Below are positions 28,001 to 35,870 of a DNA stretch of 64,000 nucleotides, one piece after another. Origin of the DNA: Planctomycetota bacterium. GTDB lineage: Bacteria > Planctomycetota > B15-G4. The notes beneath the pieces are model-generated. The model saw nothing but the letters and a program-made list of their open reading frames with translations. It did not search any database and had not been told where the DNA came from. Location of the stretch: the NCBI GenBank assembly GCA_029245865.1, contig JAQWOM010000015.1:1-64000 (forward strand). The letters are read 5' to 3'. The translations under genes were made by a program, and so were the position numbers. Each line of letters opens with the position of its first letter. Position 1 is the stretch's first letter.

Positions 28001-28840
28001 CAGACGCCGGTGCCACTGGAACTCGTCGCACATGACTTCGACGGGCGCTTGGCCAATCTCGAGGAAGCCATCGAGGAAGGAATCGATCACGGACTCTGGC
28101 TTGCCGACTCGGTGGTTGTCGACGGGACGACTTTGTTCCACAAGGATGATTGGCTGCTTGACGAGTATTACGACGTAGCTTTCGAGGAAGATGCAGATGT
28201 CCTCGAGTTCTTCGAAGACGATCCGGAGAACCGCCCAATCCCCGACCTGTTTATGGTTTACGGGCTGGGTGAAGGTGGCATGGGGACTTACATCGAAGAT
28301 GCCGCCCTCCGACCGCCTGTCTTCAGGGGCCAAGGAGCCAAGGTCAATCCAGGATGGCTCTTCGAGTTTCTCATCGCGCCTTACATCGTGCGTACGCATG
28401 TCGAGGTGCGGATGCCAACCTTTGGGCTTACGGAAAAGGAGTCCCTGGCGCTCGTGCGGTGGTTCTCTCACCAGGAAGACGAGCCGTGGCCGTTTGTCGT
28501 GGACACCGACGCTGTCTTGGACCAAGAGCTCTTCGACACGGGCTCTGCAGTCTTTACGGAATTCCAGTGCAATCAGTGCCACCCATCAGGCGATGCGTTG
28601 CCAAGCAATCCGGATAAGTCCAACTGGGGACCTGATCTTGCGCTGGCCTCCGAACGACTCAAGCCAGAGTGGATCTATGATTGGTTGCAGGACCCTCAAC
28701 AGGTTGCGCCAGGAACACGGATGCCTAACTTCTTCGGCGAGTTCGGAGATGACGAATACCAGTCTTATTACGACGATTGGAACGATCGGATTCGTGCCGT
28801 CCAGCACTACCTGAAGCACATCGGGACCGGTAATCCCTAA
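25097..28840 (+). CDS. Octaheme cytochrome c subunit with cytosolic tail, membrane helix and coiled coil
   Basis: 1247 residues. Residues 1-165 are Ala/Lys/Glu-rich and contain three copies of an AAxIAAIKARxxxG-like motif (12-27, 59-72, 103-118). One helix follows at about 166-183, then a coiled coil at about 195-360. Eight CxxCH sites follow: 404, 459, 521, 549, 682, 815, 961 and 1158 (first Cys), so eight c-hemes. Repeated [RVK]MP motifs (for example ETRMPQ, TVMPDL, DRMPVV, LKMPDF, VRMPTF, TRMPNF) fit distal Met ligands of successive monoheme cytochrome c domains. It takes the place of cytochrome c1 at the end of the bc operon and would pass electrons to the oxidase. No frameshift is needed. 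Confidence 0.93.
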   Translation: MSDKDDISPEMAAKIAAIKARMKAGQGGGDAEAPKPKDEEAPTAEPAAESDAPKDDKAAQLAAIKARLAGGKAASTKAAPDAAAASAAEGGSSAGEGGGEDMQARIAALKAKVDSGKGKEAPAAAAGAKKAPAKKKGGKNVFPVQPINKKGFGDERLYGDVSVSRWFILSSIVLIASVLMMWGRDHFREWKPIQEVYRERQIERYKADIQRADAAIDPKGLGDVEARLEAARATLVQDGQKLEGLRAEVDQLEGAYYGANQKFQIAKSEFDALRYQFEEFRLLHGHDSELLKASREEIQKTGQVVDDLRLAADNANNILNKTKSRLAGFSAEVTQFGRDRDALVEEKVRLESSLKKIDHSIFNDFIRNAPVADMLAPTVKVEKVVLDKLQDNYNFMYVDKIDMCMTCHISIGDPYYTDWDPDNSKENSRFAGERVLNAHPRLDLFVDEKSPHPVSQFGCTVCHQGRGQAVEFERTFHTPAADAYETAEQKEERWIKDFGYDPERHYWDWPMTPKGMYYSSCFQCHTSTDRIPGVPKYNESRELVEEVGCYGCHKIKGFEHLRKRGPDLTNIAGKTTEEWSQKWAMAPKAFQPETRMPQFWDLSNVGGPGDPRQTKGRRLDNNADDFVDDWNARNAVEARAVIAYIFDQSKQAMVKDEWQPMTPPSGAADPEKGRAYFEERGCLGCHSVSAEGWMANQHAPDLSHIGSKVDPEWLYSWIMDPKSYYPTTVMPDLRLSPEEGWDITAWLMTLTDPEWVAEPGPKADPTILDGIAVEQLTAVAGDDWAKQRVADMRSEGGDPAVELFVGQKLFGRFGCAGCHLVPGHYDDVGIGTELTGESLKELSKFDFGHEAAHGNPEAVGHSRREFYKHKLIDPRVYDRMPVVAKDGDGNSTISYYEQKVKRPSEKLKMPDFGLEDFEVDLLTQFLLGLRADGISPSMMYTLDADQQLVEDGSRLITKFNCIGCHRMGQTPVPLELVAHDFDGRLANLEEAIEEGIDHGLWLADSVVVDGTTLFHKDDWLLDEYYDVAFEEDADVLEFFEDDPENRPIPDLFMVYGLGEGGMGTYIEDAALRPPVFRGQGAKVNPGWLFEFLIAPYIVRTHVEVRMPTFGLTEKESLALVRWFSHQEDEPWPFVVDTDAVLDQELFDTGSAVFTEFQCNQCHPSGDALPSNPDKSNWGPDLALASERLKPEWIYDWLQDPQQVAPGTRMPNFFGEFGDDEYQSYYDDWNDRIRAVQHYLKHIGTGNP

Positions 28841-28860
28841 GGCGGCTCTGGGTCGGTGAA

Positions 28861-28880
28861 GGTCCCCGAAGAGGGGGGCC
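28861..28880. terminator. GC-rich hairpin between convergent genes
   Basis: GGTCCCC (28861-28867) pairs with GGGGGCC (28874-28880) around GAAGAG, with one G-U pair. It sits 21 bp after the octaheme gene and 15 bp beyond the convergent rsgA stop, so it could serve both. No U-tract on either side, hence moderate confidence. Confidence 0.4.
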
Positions 28881-28894
28881 TCTCGCCCGAGAAC

Positions 28895-29932
28895 TCAGTC
28901 GTCGTTCTCTAGCTCTCCGAGAATGCGCAGGTAGCCTTCGTACCGCTCAGGATCCAAGCGTTCCTGGTCCAAGGCTTCCAGGACTGCGCAGCCGGGCTCA
29001 ATCGTGTGCATACAGTTGTTGAAGCGGCAGTCGTGAGGCAGTGTGCCGAAGCCGGGGTAAAGACGCGCCAACTCTCCTTGCGGAATGTCTTCAATACCGA
29101 ACTCGCGGATGCCTGGGGTGTCGACGACCCAGCCGCCGGCGTCGAGCTGCTTGAGAGAGACGCGAGTCGTTGTGTGGCGGCCTCGGCCGTGGTGCTCGGT
29201 CACGCGGCCGACTCCAAGTCGCAGCCCGGGGCTGACCGCGTTGAGGAGACTCGATTTGCCGACTCCTGAGTGACCAACGAGCAGGCTGATCCCCCGACTC
29301 ATCTCCTCTCGGAGGCCTTCAATGCCGGTTCCGCCGAGAGCACTGGTGATATGCATGGGAACCCGCTCTCTGGCGTAGGGCTGCAAGCACTCGGCTGCCA
29401 GTTCAATCCCGTCGGTTTCGAGATCCACTTTGTTGACCACGATCACCGGGTCGATGCCTTCCATGTCTGCTGCAACGAGAAAACGATCGATAAGCCCCGC
29501 ACGGAATGGTGGCTCCGAGAGGGCAGAAACGATGATCAAGCGGTCGAGGTTTGCGGCGATGACCTGCATTTTGGAGGTGCGCCCGCCGCGACCCTTGGAG
29601 CGAGAGCCATCTCGACCTGCTGGCTGAGGGCGGGCGAAGCGATTGCGCCGCTCGCGGACTTCCTCAACAACTCCATCTTCAACACCGGCGACACGCACGA
29701 CGACGCGGTCACCGACTGCAACAGGGCGGCTTTCATTGCGGGTCTCCGCCCAGAGATTGCCGCGAAGAGTGCAGCGGAGTGAAGTATTGCTGGCACTTGG
29801 TGAACTGTCTTTGCCTTCAATCCAAACGCGCACCGAGCGAGAGCCCAATTCGGTGACGATGCCGTCTTGCATCTCTCCCGAAATGCTCAATTGCGATCCA
29901 TGCTCACCGTTTACGGGGCCGGATATATCCAT
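28895..29932 (-). CDS. rsgA: Ribosome small-subunit-dependent GTPase A (RsgA)
   Basis: A circularly permuted GTPase that acts late in 30S ribosome assembly. The order of motifs is G4 NKVD (167-170), then P-loop GHSGVGKS (220-227), then G3 DTPG (271-274). An N-terminal OB-like domain (about 20-100) and a C-terminal zinc site (Cys302, Cys307, His309, Cys315) complete the family plan. The N-terminal 20 residues may not be translated: a second ATG at 29872 has GGGAG just upstream and gives MQDGIVTELG, a typical RsgA beginning. As annotated it overlaps the helicase gene by 29 bp. Confidence 0.95.
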   Translation of the reverse strand: MDISGPVNGEHGSQLSISGEMQDGIVTELGSRSVRVWIEGKDSSPSASNTSLRCTLRGNLWAETRNESRPVAVGDRVVVRVAGVEDGVVEEVRERRNRFARPQPAGRDGSRSKGRGGRTSKMQVIAANLDRLIIVSALSEPPFRAGLIDRFLVAADMEGIDPVIVVNKVDLETDGIELAAECLQPYARERVPMHITSALGGTGIEGLREEMSRGISLLVGHSGVGKSSLLNAVSPGLRLGVGRVTEHHGRGRHTTTRVSLKQLDAGGWVVDTPGIREFGIEDIPQGELARLYPGFGTLPHDCRFNNCMHTIEPGCAVLEALDQERLDPERYEGYLRILGELENDD

Positions 29933-31322
29933 TGAGCGTGCGCTTGTAAGCAGGGGCGCTCGGCTTCTTGGACTGATCGCTTGTTGTTGTCGTTGTGAGA
30001 GTGCTCTGGAAGCCGTCGTAGCTTGCAGACGGAATGATCTGATTGATCAATTTTTCGATGCCCGTCAAAAACTGACCGTCTTCGGGAGTCACGAAGGTGA
30101 CTGCACGTCCCCGCTTGCCCATGCGCGCTGTGCGCCCGATGCGGTGGACGTAGTCTTCTGAGTGCTCGGGGATGTCGAAGTTGATGACGTGGCTCACGTC
30201 GGAGATGTCAATGCCACGTGCGGCGACATCGGTGGCGATAAGGTAGGGGAACTTCCCATCCCGAAAGTCGGCGAGGATGCGCTCACGTTTCTTTTGCGGA
30301 AGCCCACTGTGAATCTCCCGGGCACCCAGATCGCGCTTTTGGAGGCGCTCGGCAAGGCGATCTGCACCTATCTTTGTTCGGGTGAAGATGATCGACTTCT
30401 CTGGCTTTTCACGCTTGAGGACTTCAATCAAGAGCTTCGTCTTGAGCGTCCGGTCTACCGAGAAGAGGCTTTGATCGACTTCCTCTACGGTCATCTTGTC
30501 CGGGGCGAGGAAGACCTGCTCCGGATTTTTCATGTACCGCGCGGCGAGTCCGAGCACCTCTTCAGAAAGGGTTGCGCTGAACAGCATCGTCTGGCGGCGT
30601 GAAGGTGCTTGCCGCATGATCTTGTCGATGTCTTCTCGAAAGCCGAGGTCAAACATTCGGTCCGCCTCGTCCAAGATCAGCATGTCCAGGTCAACGAGCT
30701 TGATGGTTCCTCGTTGCATGTGATCCATCAGGCGCCCCGGCGTAGCTGCAAGGACCTTGGGGTTTTTCTTCAACTCATCGAGCTGGTTCTTCATGGGGTC
30801 GCCGCCATAAATGGCCAAGCAACGCACGTCCATGAATTGACCGAGGCGTTGACCCTCTCCGGCAACTTGCATGGCAAGTTCGCGGGTCGGGACCACGACC
30901 AGAACGCGTGGCCCTGATTTTTCAGAAAGCATCTGGAGTGACGGCACCATGAACGCGGCGGTCTTGCCGGTTCCGGTGCGGGCTTGTCCGATGACATCAC
31001 GGCCTTCAAGGGCGTAGGGTAAAGACCGCGCTTGGATTGGTGAAGGCGTGTGATAGCCCGCACGAGCGAGTCCACGCACGAGTTCGGGTTTCAAATTGAA
31101 CTCTGCGAATGCGCAGTCTTCGACCGGGATGCCGACGATCTCCTCGGTTTCGGCCTGCTCCGGCTCCTCAGACTGCTTTGCCGGCTGCTCAGAAGGTCGG
31201 GACGTACGGCGACGCCTACGGCGTTTGCGGTTCGGCTTGTCGGCGGAATCCTCGGGCATGTCCAGCTCATTCGGGGGCAGGCGGCGCGGCTCGGGGAGGA
31301 GCGCGCGTCTTCTCGACCTCAC
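29904..31322 (-). CDS. DEAD-box RNA helicase (RhlE type)
   Basis: 472 residues. A basic N-terminal region (NRKRRRRRRTSR) and an acidic stretch precede the core. Q-motif SPIQARSLP, motif I ARTGTGKT, Ia PTRELAMQ, Ib TPGRLMDH, DEAD at 218-221, SAT, and HRIGRTARMG are all present, so it should be an active RNA-dependent ATPase. The C-terminal tail is basic (YKRTLNGYIRPRKR). GTG 31322 has AAGGA 9 nt upstream. ATG 31259 is an alternative. It is followed by rsgA in the same direction, a plausible ribosome-maintenance pair. Confidence 0.93.
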   Translation of the reverse strand: MRSRRRALLPEPRRLPPNELDMPEDSADKPNRKRRRRRRTSRPSEQPAKQSEEPEQAETEEIVGIPVEDCAFAEFNLKPELVRGLARAGYHTPSPIQARSLPYALEGRDVIGQARTGTGKTAAFMVPSLQMLSEKSGPRVLVVVPTRELAMQVAGEGQRLGQFMDVRCLAIYGGDPMKNQLDELKKNPKVLAATPGRLMDHMQRGTIKLVDLDMLILDEADRMFDLGFREDIDKIMRQAPSRRQTMLFSATLSEEVLGLAARYMKNPEQVFLAPDKMTVEEVDQSLFSVDRTLKTKLLIEVLKREKPEKSIIFTRTKIGADRLAERLQKRDLGAREIHSGLPQKKRERILADFRDGKFPYLIATDVAARGIDISDVSHVINFDIPEHSEDYVHRIGRTARMGKRGRAVTFVTPEDGQFLTGIEKLINQIIPSASYDGFQSTLTTTTTSDQSKKPSAPAYKRTLNGYIRPRKR

Positions 31323-31411
31323 ACGATGCCGTCCTTGTACGTCTGTTCACAAGAGCGGACACGTACGGAGTCCTGGTCGGCGCGTTCGTTATCCTAGTCC
31401 TGTCCCCATCC

Positions 31412-31416
31412 AGGAG
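31412..31416 (+). promoter_or_regulatory. Ribosome-binding site defining the eboE start
   Basis: AGGAG lies 6 nt before GTG 31423. The longer open frame back to 31096 overlaps the helicase and has no homologous character, so this site fixes the start. Confidence 0.7.
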
Positions 31417-31422
31417 CAGTCT

Positions 31423-32616
31423 GTGGCCGCCCCGAAGTGCCGATCTGAGTCCTCTCGCCGCCTTGGCTACTGCACCAACGTTCATCCGTATTCGGATCTG
31501 GATGGGATGCTGGAGGCCCTTGAGGCCCACGCAGCCCCGGTCCGAAAGCGACTTGTGGGCTCTGGGCGGCTTGCTCCAGACGCCTGTCTGGGCGTGGGGC
31601 TCTGGCTTCCCTCCCCGGTTGCAGCGGAACTCGCCCGAGATGCCTCTCGTCTGGTCGAGGAGTTGGAGCGACTTTCCTTGGATGCGTTCACGGTGAACGC
31701 TTTCCCGCACGGTGTCTTCCACGGAGACATCGTGAAGGATGACGTGTTCCGCCCGTCGTGGAGTGACCCTGAGCGGTTGCGCTACACGCTCGATGCCGCT
31801 CGAGCCCTGGCAGCCCTGCTCCCTGAGGGAGGGGTTGGTTCTCTGTCGACTCACTCTGGGGCGTACAAGGGTTGGGGGCCAGCAGAGTTGGCACCGGAAC
31901 CCATTGCTCGTGGTCTCTTGGCGGCGGCCGAAGGGTTGAGGAAACTCGAAGATGAAACAGGCCGTTGCATCTTGCTCGGACTCGAGCCGGAGCCGCTGTC
32001 TTTTCTTGAGACCACAGATGAAGTCATCGAATTTTTTGCACGATATATTCAGCCAGAAGGTGAGGCTGCGCAGCGCTATCTCGGGCTGTGTTACGACGCA
32101 TGTCATCAAGCTGTAGAGTTTGAGGACATGGCTGCATCTGTTTGCGCATTGCGCGCGGCACAGATTCCCATCACGAAGGTGCAGATGTCCTCTGCCATTC
32201 GTGTTCTAGATCCTTCTGCTGCGCACGACTTGCTCCAAGCTATGGCCAAGGATCGCTGGTTTCACCAGGTCGTGGCACGTCAGGCTGATGGCGAACTCAT
32301 GCGCATTCCGGATCTCCCACAGGCCCTTTCCGATCGGCACGCGCTGACAGCTGTCGAGTGGCGTGTGCACTACCACGTCCCAATTTTTGCAGAGCGGCTG
32401 GATGAGGCGGGACAACTGCTCACGACGCGGCCGCAACTTGAGGAGTTGATGGCACTGGTCTCTGAAGGAAACGAGGCGTTACACGCTGAGATCGAGACCT
32501 ATACTTGGGACGCCATTCCGCAGGCTCGGCGAGAGGAACTGGAACTCAGTTCTCTCACGGACTGCCTTGAGCGAGAGTTCTGTTGGGCTATGGACCAGTT
32601 AGAGGGAAGCTCATGA
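31423..32616 (+). CDS. eboE: EboE-like TIM-barrel metabolite traffic protein
   Basis: 397 residues, xylose-isomerase-like TIM barrel. It begins with the typical LGYCTNVHPYSDLDGML, followed by LWLPSPVAAEL, VNAFPHGVFHG and LGLEPEPLSFLETTDEVIEF. LGLCYDACHQAVEFED holds the usual metal-type Asp/His pair. EboE is one of the eboABCDEF proteins, which bacteria and plastids use for moving isoprenoid-related precursors. No other ebo gene is in this window. The start GTG 31423 has AGGAG upstream. It overlaps the next gene by 4 bp (ATGA), linking it to a secreted protein of unknown function. Confidence 0.85.
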   Translation: MAAPKCRSESSRRLGYCTNVHPYSDLDGMLEALEAHAAPVRKRLVGSGRLAPDACLGVGLWLPSPVAAELARDASRLVEELERLSLDAFTVNAFPHGVFHGDIVKDDVFRPSWSDPERLRYTLDAARALAALLPEGGVGSLSTHSGAYKGWGPAELAPEPIARGLLAAAEGLRKLEDETGRCILLGLEPEPLSFLETTDEVIEFFARYIQPEGEAAQRYLGLCYDACHQAVEFEDMAASVCALRAAQIPITKVQMSSAIRVLDPSAAHDLLQAMAKDRWFHQVVARQADGELMRIPDLPQALSDRHALTAVEWRVHYHVPIFAERLDEAGQLLTTRPQLEELMALVSEGNEALHAEIETYTWDAIPQARREELELSSLTDCLEREFCWAMDQLEGSS

Positions 32617-34226
32617 GCGGCTCAAGGCGTGGTGACAGAGGTCAGCGCGACCATCGCTGTCGGGGTAAGTCGAACTGCCTCATGACCATGATCATGAGCT
32701 TCCTTACCGCTGCCATTCTCTGCGGGGCCGGTCATTATGCGGCCGATGCAGATGATCCAGAGCGCCGAAGCGCACTTCAAAAGCTGCTTGAGGATGCATC
32801 GGCTCGGGGTGCGAAAGTGACGCCCGAAGTTTTCTCCAGCGGTTCACGGGAAGCCTTTCTTGAGGTGCTCTCGTCGGACCTTTTTCTCCATGAAGATGTA
32901 GGGCCCTTCGATGTCTTCGTGATGCAGGCTGACGGATTCAAAAATAAGGCCACTGCGGAAAAAACACTGGCTGCTGCGGTGCGTGGTCTCGAGCCAGTGG
33001 TGCCTGTGATCAAAGATTTCTTCGGTGGAAGTCCAGGCCTTGTCTCGGGCCGTCGGTTTCCCATTGTGTTGGCATCATCTGAGACTTCGCGCGGTGAACA
33101 CTCTTTCGATCAGTTGATCGCCTTGCTGGACTGGGCTGAAGAGGATTACACGAATTGGAAGAGTTCTGGAAACCCTGTCTGGGGGCCTGAGTCTCGCGCT
33201 GCGGAGACTGTGCGCACCTGGGAGGCCCAACTGTTCAATCTCGCGCAAAAAAAAGCCGCAACGCATGGTGCAGATTTTCTCGAACATGCCGTGGGCTACT
33301 ACACGCTTGCGCACATTGCTGCGCGCGCTCTGCGTCAAGGTTCGTGGGGGCTGGTGCCGCCCTGGTTGGCACAAGGTCTGATCGACGAACTCGACATTGC
33401 TGCGTACGGGGAAGCATGGGTTGGAGGAGACACCTGGACCAAGCAGATTGCCGGGTGGTCTCGACCGGGGTGGTCCGGATTCGTTCCGCAGGGAATGTCG
33501 CCCCCGCCGCCCGTGACAGGGCCACCAGCCAATCTCGCGGTCACGATCACAAGTACGGGTAATTCGTGGCAGCAGCGATCGACGAGTGGCCTTCGACATT
33601 GGAATGACCTGGCTGCGGATCGAGAGAGCGAGGCACCGGCAAGCTTCCAGTTCATGGCTGAGAATGAGAGCTTTCTCCCCAGGGATCGAGCTTATGCCCG
33701 CTGTCTGATGCACATGCTGCTCGAGATCGCTCCCAATGGGAGGGCGCCCCTTACCGAAATGCTCGATCGTGTGCCGTTGACGTCTTTGAGCGGCATGCCC
33801 GATGCAGAGCCCATCACGGTGGTCATGAGCCGAGTCTTGGGCGGAGTGCCTGCTGTCACTGAACTCGAGTCTCTTCCTCTTGGGCGCATGCTGGAAGTGA
33901 TTGGTCAGCCTGCACTAGGTGCGCAGATCAAAGCGTTGGGAGGTGAGGGCATGCTGGACTTCACGGACCATCGCGAGCAGGCGGCGTGGCTTTATCGGCA
34001 ACCCTCCGATGAGATCAATCAAGAAGCTCGAGCGGAACTCTGGCGGCTTCTGCTTGAAGCCGAGTATTACCAGCAGTCCTATGAGTGGAAGGAACTCGGC
34101 GAAGCTTTCGATGTCGCCGCAGAGGCAGCGTTCTTGGTGAGTCCGGGGTATCCAGAAGAGGGCTCCGCTCGGGCCGAGGTTGCTCGGGCTTTCTGGACCG
34201 CTTCTGCAGAAAGCGCCGAACGCTAG
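32613..34226 (+). CDS. Secreted protein of unknown function
   Basis: About 537 residues, chosen from the ATGA overlap with eboE (GAGGGAAG upstream). The N-terminus is basic and then hydrophobic (MTMIMSFLTAAILCGAGHYA), a plausible export signal. An inner start at 32682 would give a shorter leader. The mature part has no recognised domain. A Pro-rich loop (PQGMSPPPPVTGPP) occurs near residue 295. Several LA-rich helices and an AHIAARALRQGSWGLVPPWL segment resemble peptidase MA-like or DUF families, but no HExxH was found. The coupling with eboE suggests a shared pathway. Function unknown. Confidence 0.6.
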   Translation: MSGSRRGDRGQRDHRCRGKSNCLMTMIMSFLTAAILCGAGHYAADADDPERRSALQKLLEDASARGAKVTPEVFSSGSREAFLEVLSSDLFLHEDVGPFDVFVMQADGFKNKATAEKTLAAAVRGLEPVVPVIKDFFGGSPGLVSGRRFPIVLASSETSRGEHSFDQLIALLDWAEEDYTNWKSSGNPVWGPESRAAETVRTWEAQLFNLAQKKAATHGADFLEHAVGYYTLAHIAARALRQGSWGLVPPWLAQGLIDELDIAAYGEAWVGGDTWTKQIAGWSRPGWSGFVPQGMSPPPPVTGPPANLAVTITSTGNSWQQRSTSGLRHWNDLAADRESEAPASFQFMAENESFLPRDRAYARCLMHMLLEIAPNGRAPLTEMLDRVPLTSLSGMPDAEPITVVMSRVLGGVPAVTELESLPLGRMLEVIGQPALGAQIKALGGEGMLDFTDHREQAAWLYRQPSDEINQEARAELWRLLLEAEYYQQSYEWKELGEAFDVAAEAAFLVSPGYPEEGSARAEVARAFWTASAESAER

Positions 34227-34314
34227 CTTCCCGATGCCAGTCGAGTTCAGGGCGGACTTCGATGGCACGCAATGCGTAAAGTGAGAGGTTCTTCCCACCG
34301 TACGGAGTCTTCTT

Positions 34315-35760
34315 GTGCCCGATCTTCAGGCTCACTATCCGCTCGAACCGTCGGCCTCAGATATGCAGGCGATGGGGCAAGACATTCTGACTCGAATTGT
34401 GGAACACCTCGATCAACTGAGTCAGATGCCGTCTTGCGGCGATATCGAGGCACAGGCGCTTTGCAGTGAACTGGGAAAGGAACCCACGCCCGATGGAGAA
34501 ACTCCATTAAAGGAAGTTCTCGACCCACTGTTCAGCGATTGGATTCCACGTTCTTTTACGACGCCGGGGCCAGGCTACCTGGGGTTTATTCCAGGGGGCG
34601 GAGTGTTCACTTCGGCACTCGCGGATTTCATTGCCACGGCTACAAATCGCTACACAGGCGTGTGGAAGGCCGCTCCTGTCCTCTTGCAGTTGGAATCCAA
34701 TGTGTTGCGTTGGTTCGCCGAGTGGATGGGTATGCCTTCGACGACACGTGGTTTGTTAACGACGGGCGGGAGCCAGGCAAACTTCGGAGCCATTGTGAGC
34801 GCCCGAGAGAGCTTGCTGGGCGAGGCTCTTCGAGATGGCGTGCTTTACACCTCGTCACAGACACACCTGTGTGTTCGTAAGTCGGCTCGACTGGCGGGCA
34901 TCTTGCCGGACCGTGTGAGAGTTGTAGGTGTTGATGCCAAGTACCGCATGCGCGTGGATGAATTGGCTGAAACAATTCAGGCCGACCGCGCCGAGGGCTT
35001 GAAACCCTTCTTCGTCGCATCCTCTGCGGGCACGACGAACACCGGGTCAATCGATCCAATCAGTGATATTGCAGACCTCTGCACCAAAGAAGGACTGTGG
35101 CATCACGTCGACGGTGCATATGGGGCGTTCTTTTACCTTTGCCCTGACTTACAGCCGCGACTCGCGGGATTGCCGCGTGCTGATTCAATCGCTCTTGACC
35201 CACATAAAAGCTTGTTCCTTCCGTATGGGACAGGCGCTCTTCTTGTTCGTGATGGGAAAGTCTTGCGAGCTGCCCACGCGGCCACGGCGGAATATCTCCC
35301 GGAGCCTCAAGGGCATGAAGAGTTTTATGAGCCCAGCCAATACGGGCCGGAACTCTCGAGAGATTATCGCGGACTTCGCGCTTGGCTCCCGCTCAAGGTC
35401 CATGGAGTGAGCGCTTTTCGTGCCGCACTGATAGAAAAGCATGAGTTGGCAGTGTCTGCCGCAAAGAGAGTCGCGGCTTTGCCGGGCGTCGTCATGGACG
35501 CCGACCCACAACTTTCTTTGTTTGCTTTCCATCTCTCATGGACGGGTTCTGACCAGGCTGCAGAAAATGCGGCAACGCAACAGATGCTGGAAAGAGTTAA
35601 CGCCCGTGGCCGTGTCATGATCACCGGTTGCTCAGTGGATGGGCAATTTATGGCTCGCGTCTGCGTGCTCTGCTTCCGCACTCACGCAGAGTCGATGGAT
35701 CGCTGTGTGGAAGACATTGCAACTGAGGTTGCTGCTGCAATGGCGGAGAAGGTCGCCTGA
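34315..35760 (+). CDS. Pyridoxal-phosphate-dependent group II amino-acid decarboxylase
   Basis: 481 residues, in the aromatic-amino-acid/tyrosine/glutamate decarboxylase family. HVDGAYGAFFYL (His264, Asp266) contacts the cofactor, and LDPHKSLFLPYGTG contains the Schiff-base Lys298. TGGSQANFGAI at 150-160 binds phosphate. The acyl-substrate end (GPGYLGFIPGGG, NRYTGVW) is of the aromatic-decarboxylase type, but the amino acid cannot be told from sequence. The GTG start has ACGGAG about 7 nt upstream. It follows the secreted protein by 88 bp. Confidence 0.92.
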   Translation: MPDLQAHYPLEPSASDMQAMGQDILTRIVEHLDQLSQMPSCGDIEAQALCSELGKEPTPDGETPLKEVLDPLFSDWIPRSFTTPGPGYLGFIPGGGVFTSALADFIATATNRYTGVWKAAPVLLQLESNVLRWFAEWMGMPSTTRGLLTTGGSQANFGAIVSARESLLGEALRDGVLYTSSQTHLCVRKSARLAGILPDRVRVVGVDAKYRMRVDELAETIQADRAEGLKPFFVASSAGTTNTGSIDPISDIADLCTKEGLWHHVDGAYGAFFYLCPDLQPRLAGLPRADSIALDPHKSLFLPYGTGALLVRDGKVLRAAHAATAEYLPEPQGHEEFYEPSQYGPELSRDYRGLRAWLPLKVHGVSAFRAALIEKHELAVSAAKRVAALPGVVMDADPQLSLFAFHLSWTGSDQAAENAATQQMLERVNARGRVMITGCSVDGQFMARVCVLCFRTHAESMDRCVEDIATEVAAAMAEKVA

Positions 35761-35870
35761 TCCGTGAATGCGATTTGCCACGATTCGTAACTCACGTGCT
35801 CACGGGAAGTGTCCGTCAAACTGAGAAATGGGTACGCTGTTCGACCGCCGCATTCCTTGGGAGTACCGAC

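Noticed and set aside
27680-28582. 300-residue open frame on the minus strand inside the octaheme gene
   Set aside because: It lies wholly opposite a gene with eight conserved CxxCH motifs, has no recognisable domain and reflects the GC-rich antisense frame.
31096-31422. Upstream extension of the eboE frame
   Set aside because: It overlaps the 5' end of the helicase on the other strand, is Ser/Arg-rich without family similarity, and a good ribosome-binding site fixes the start at 31423.
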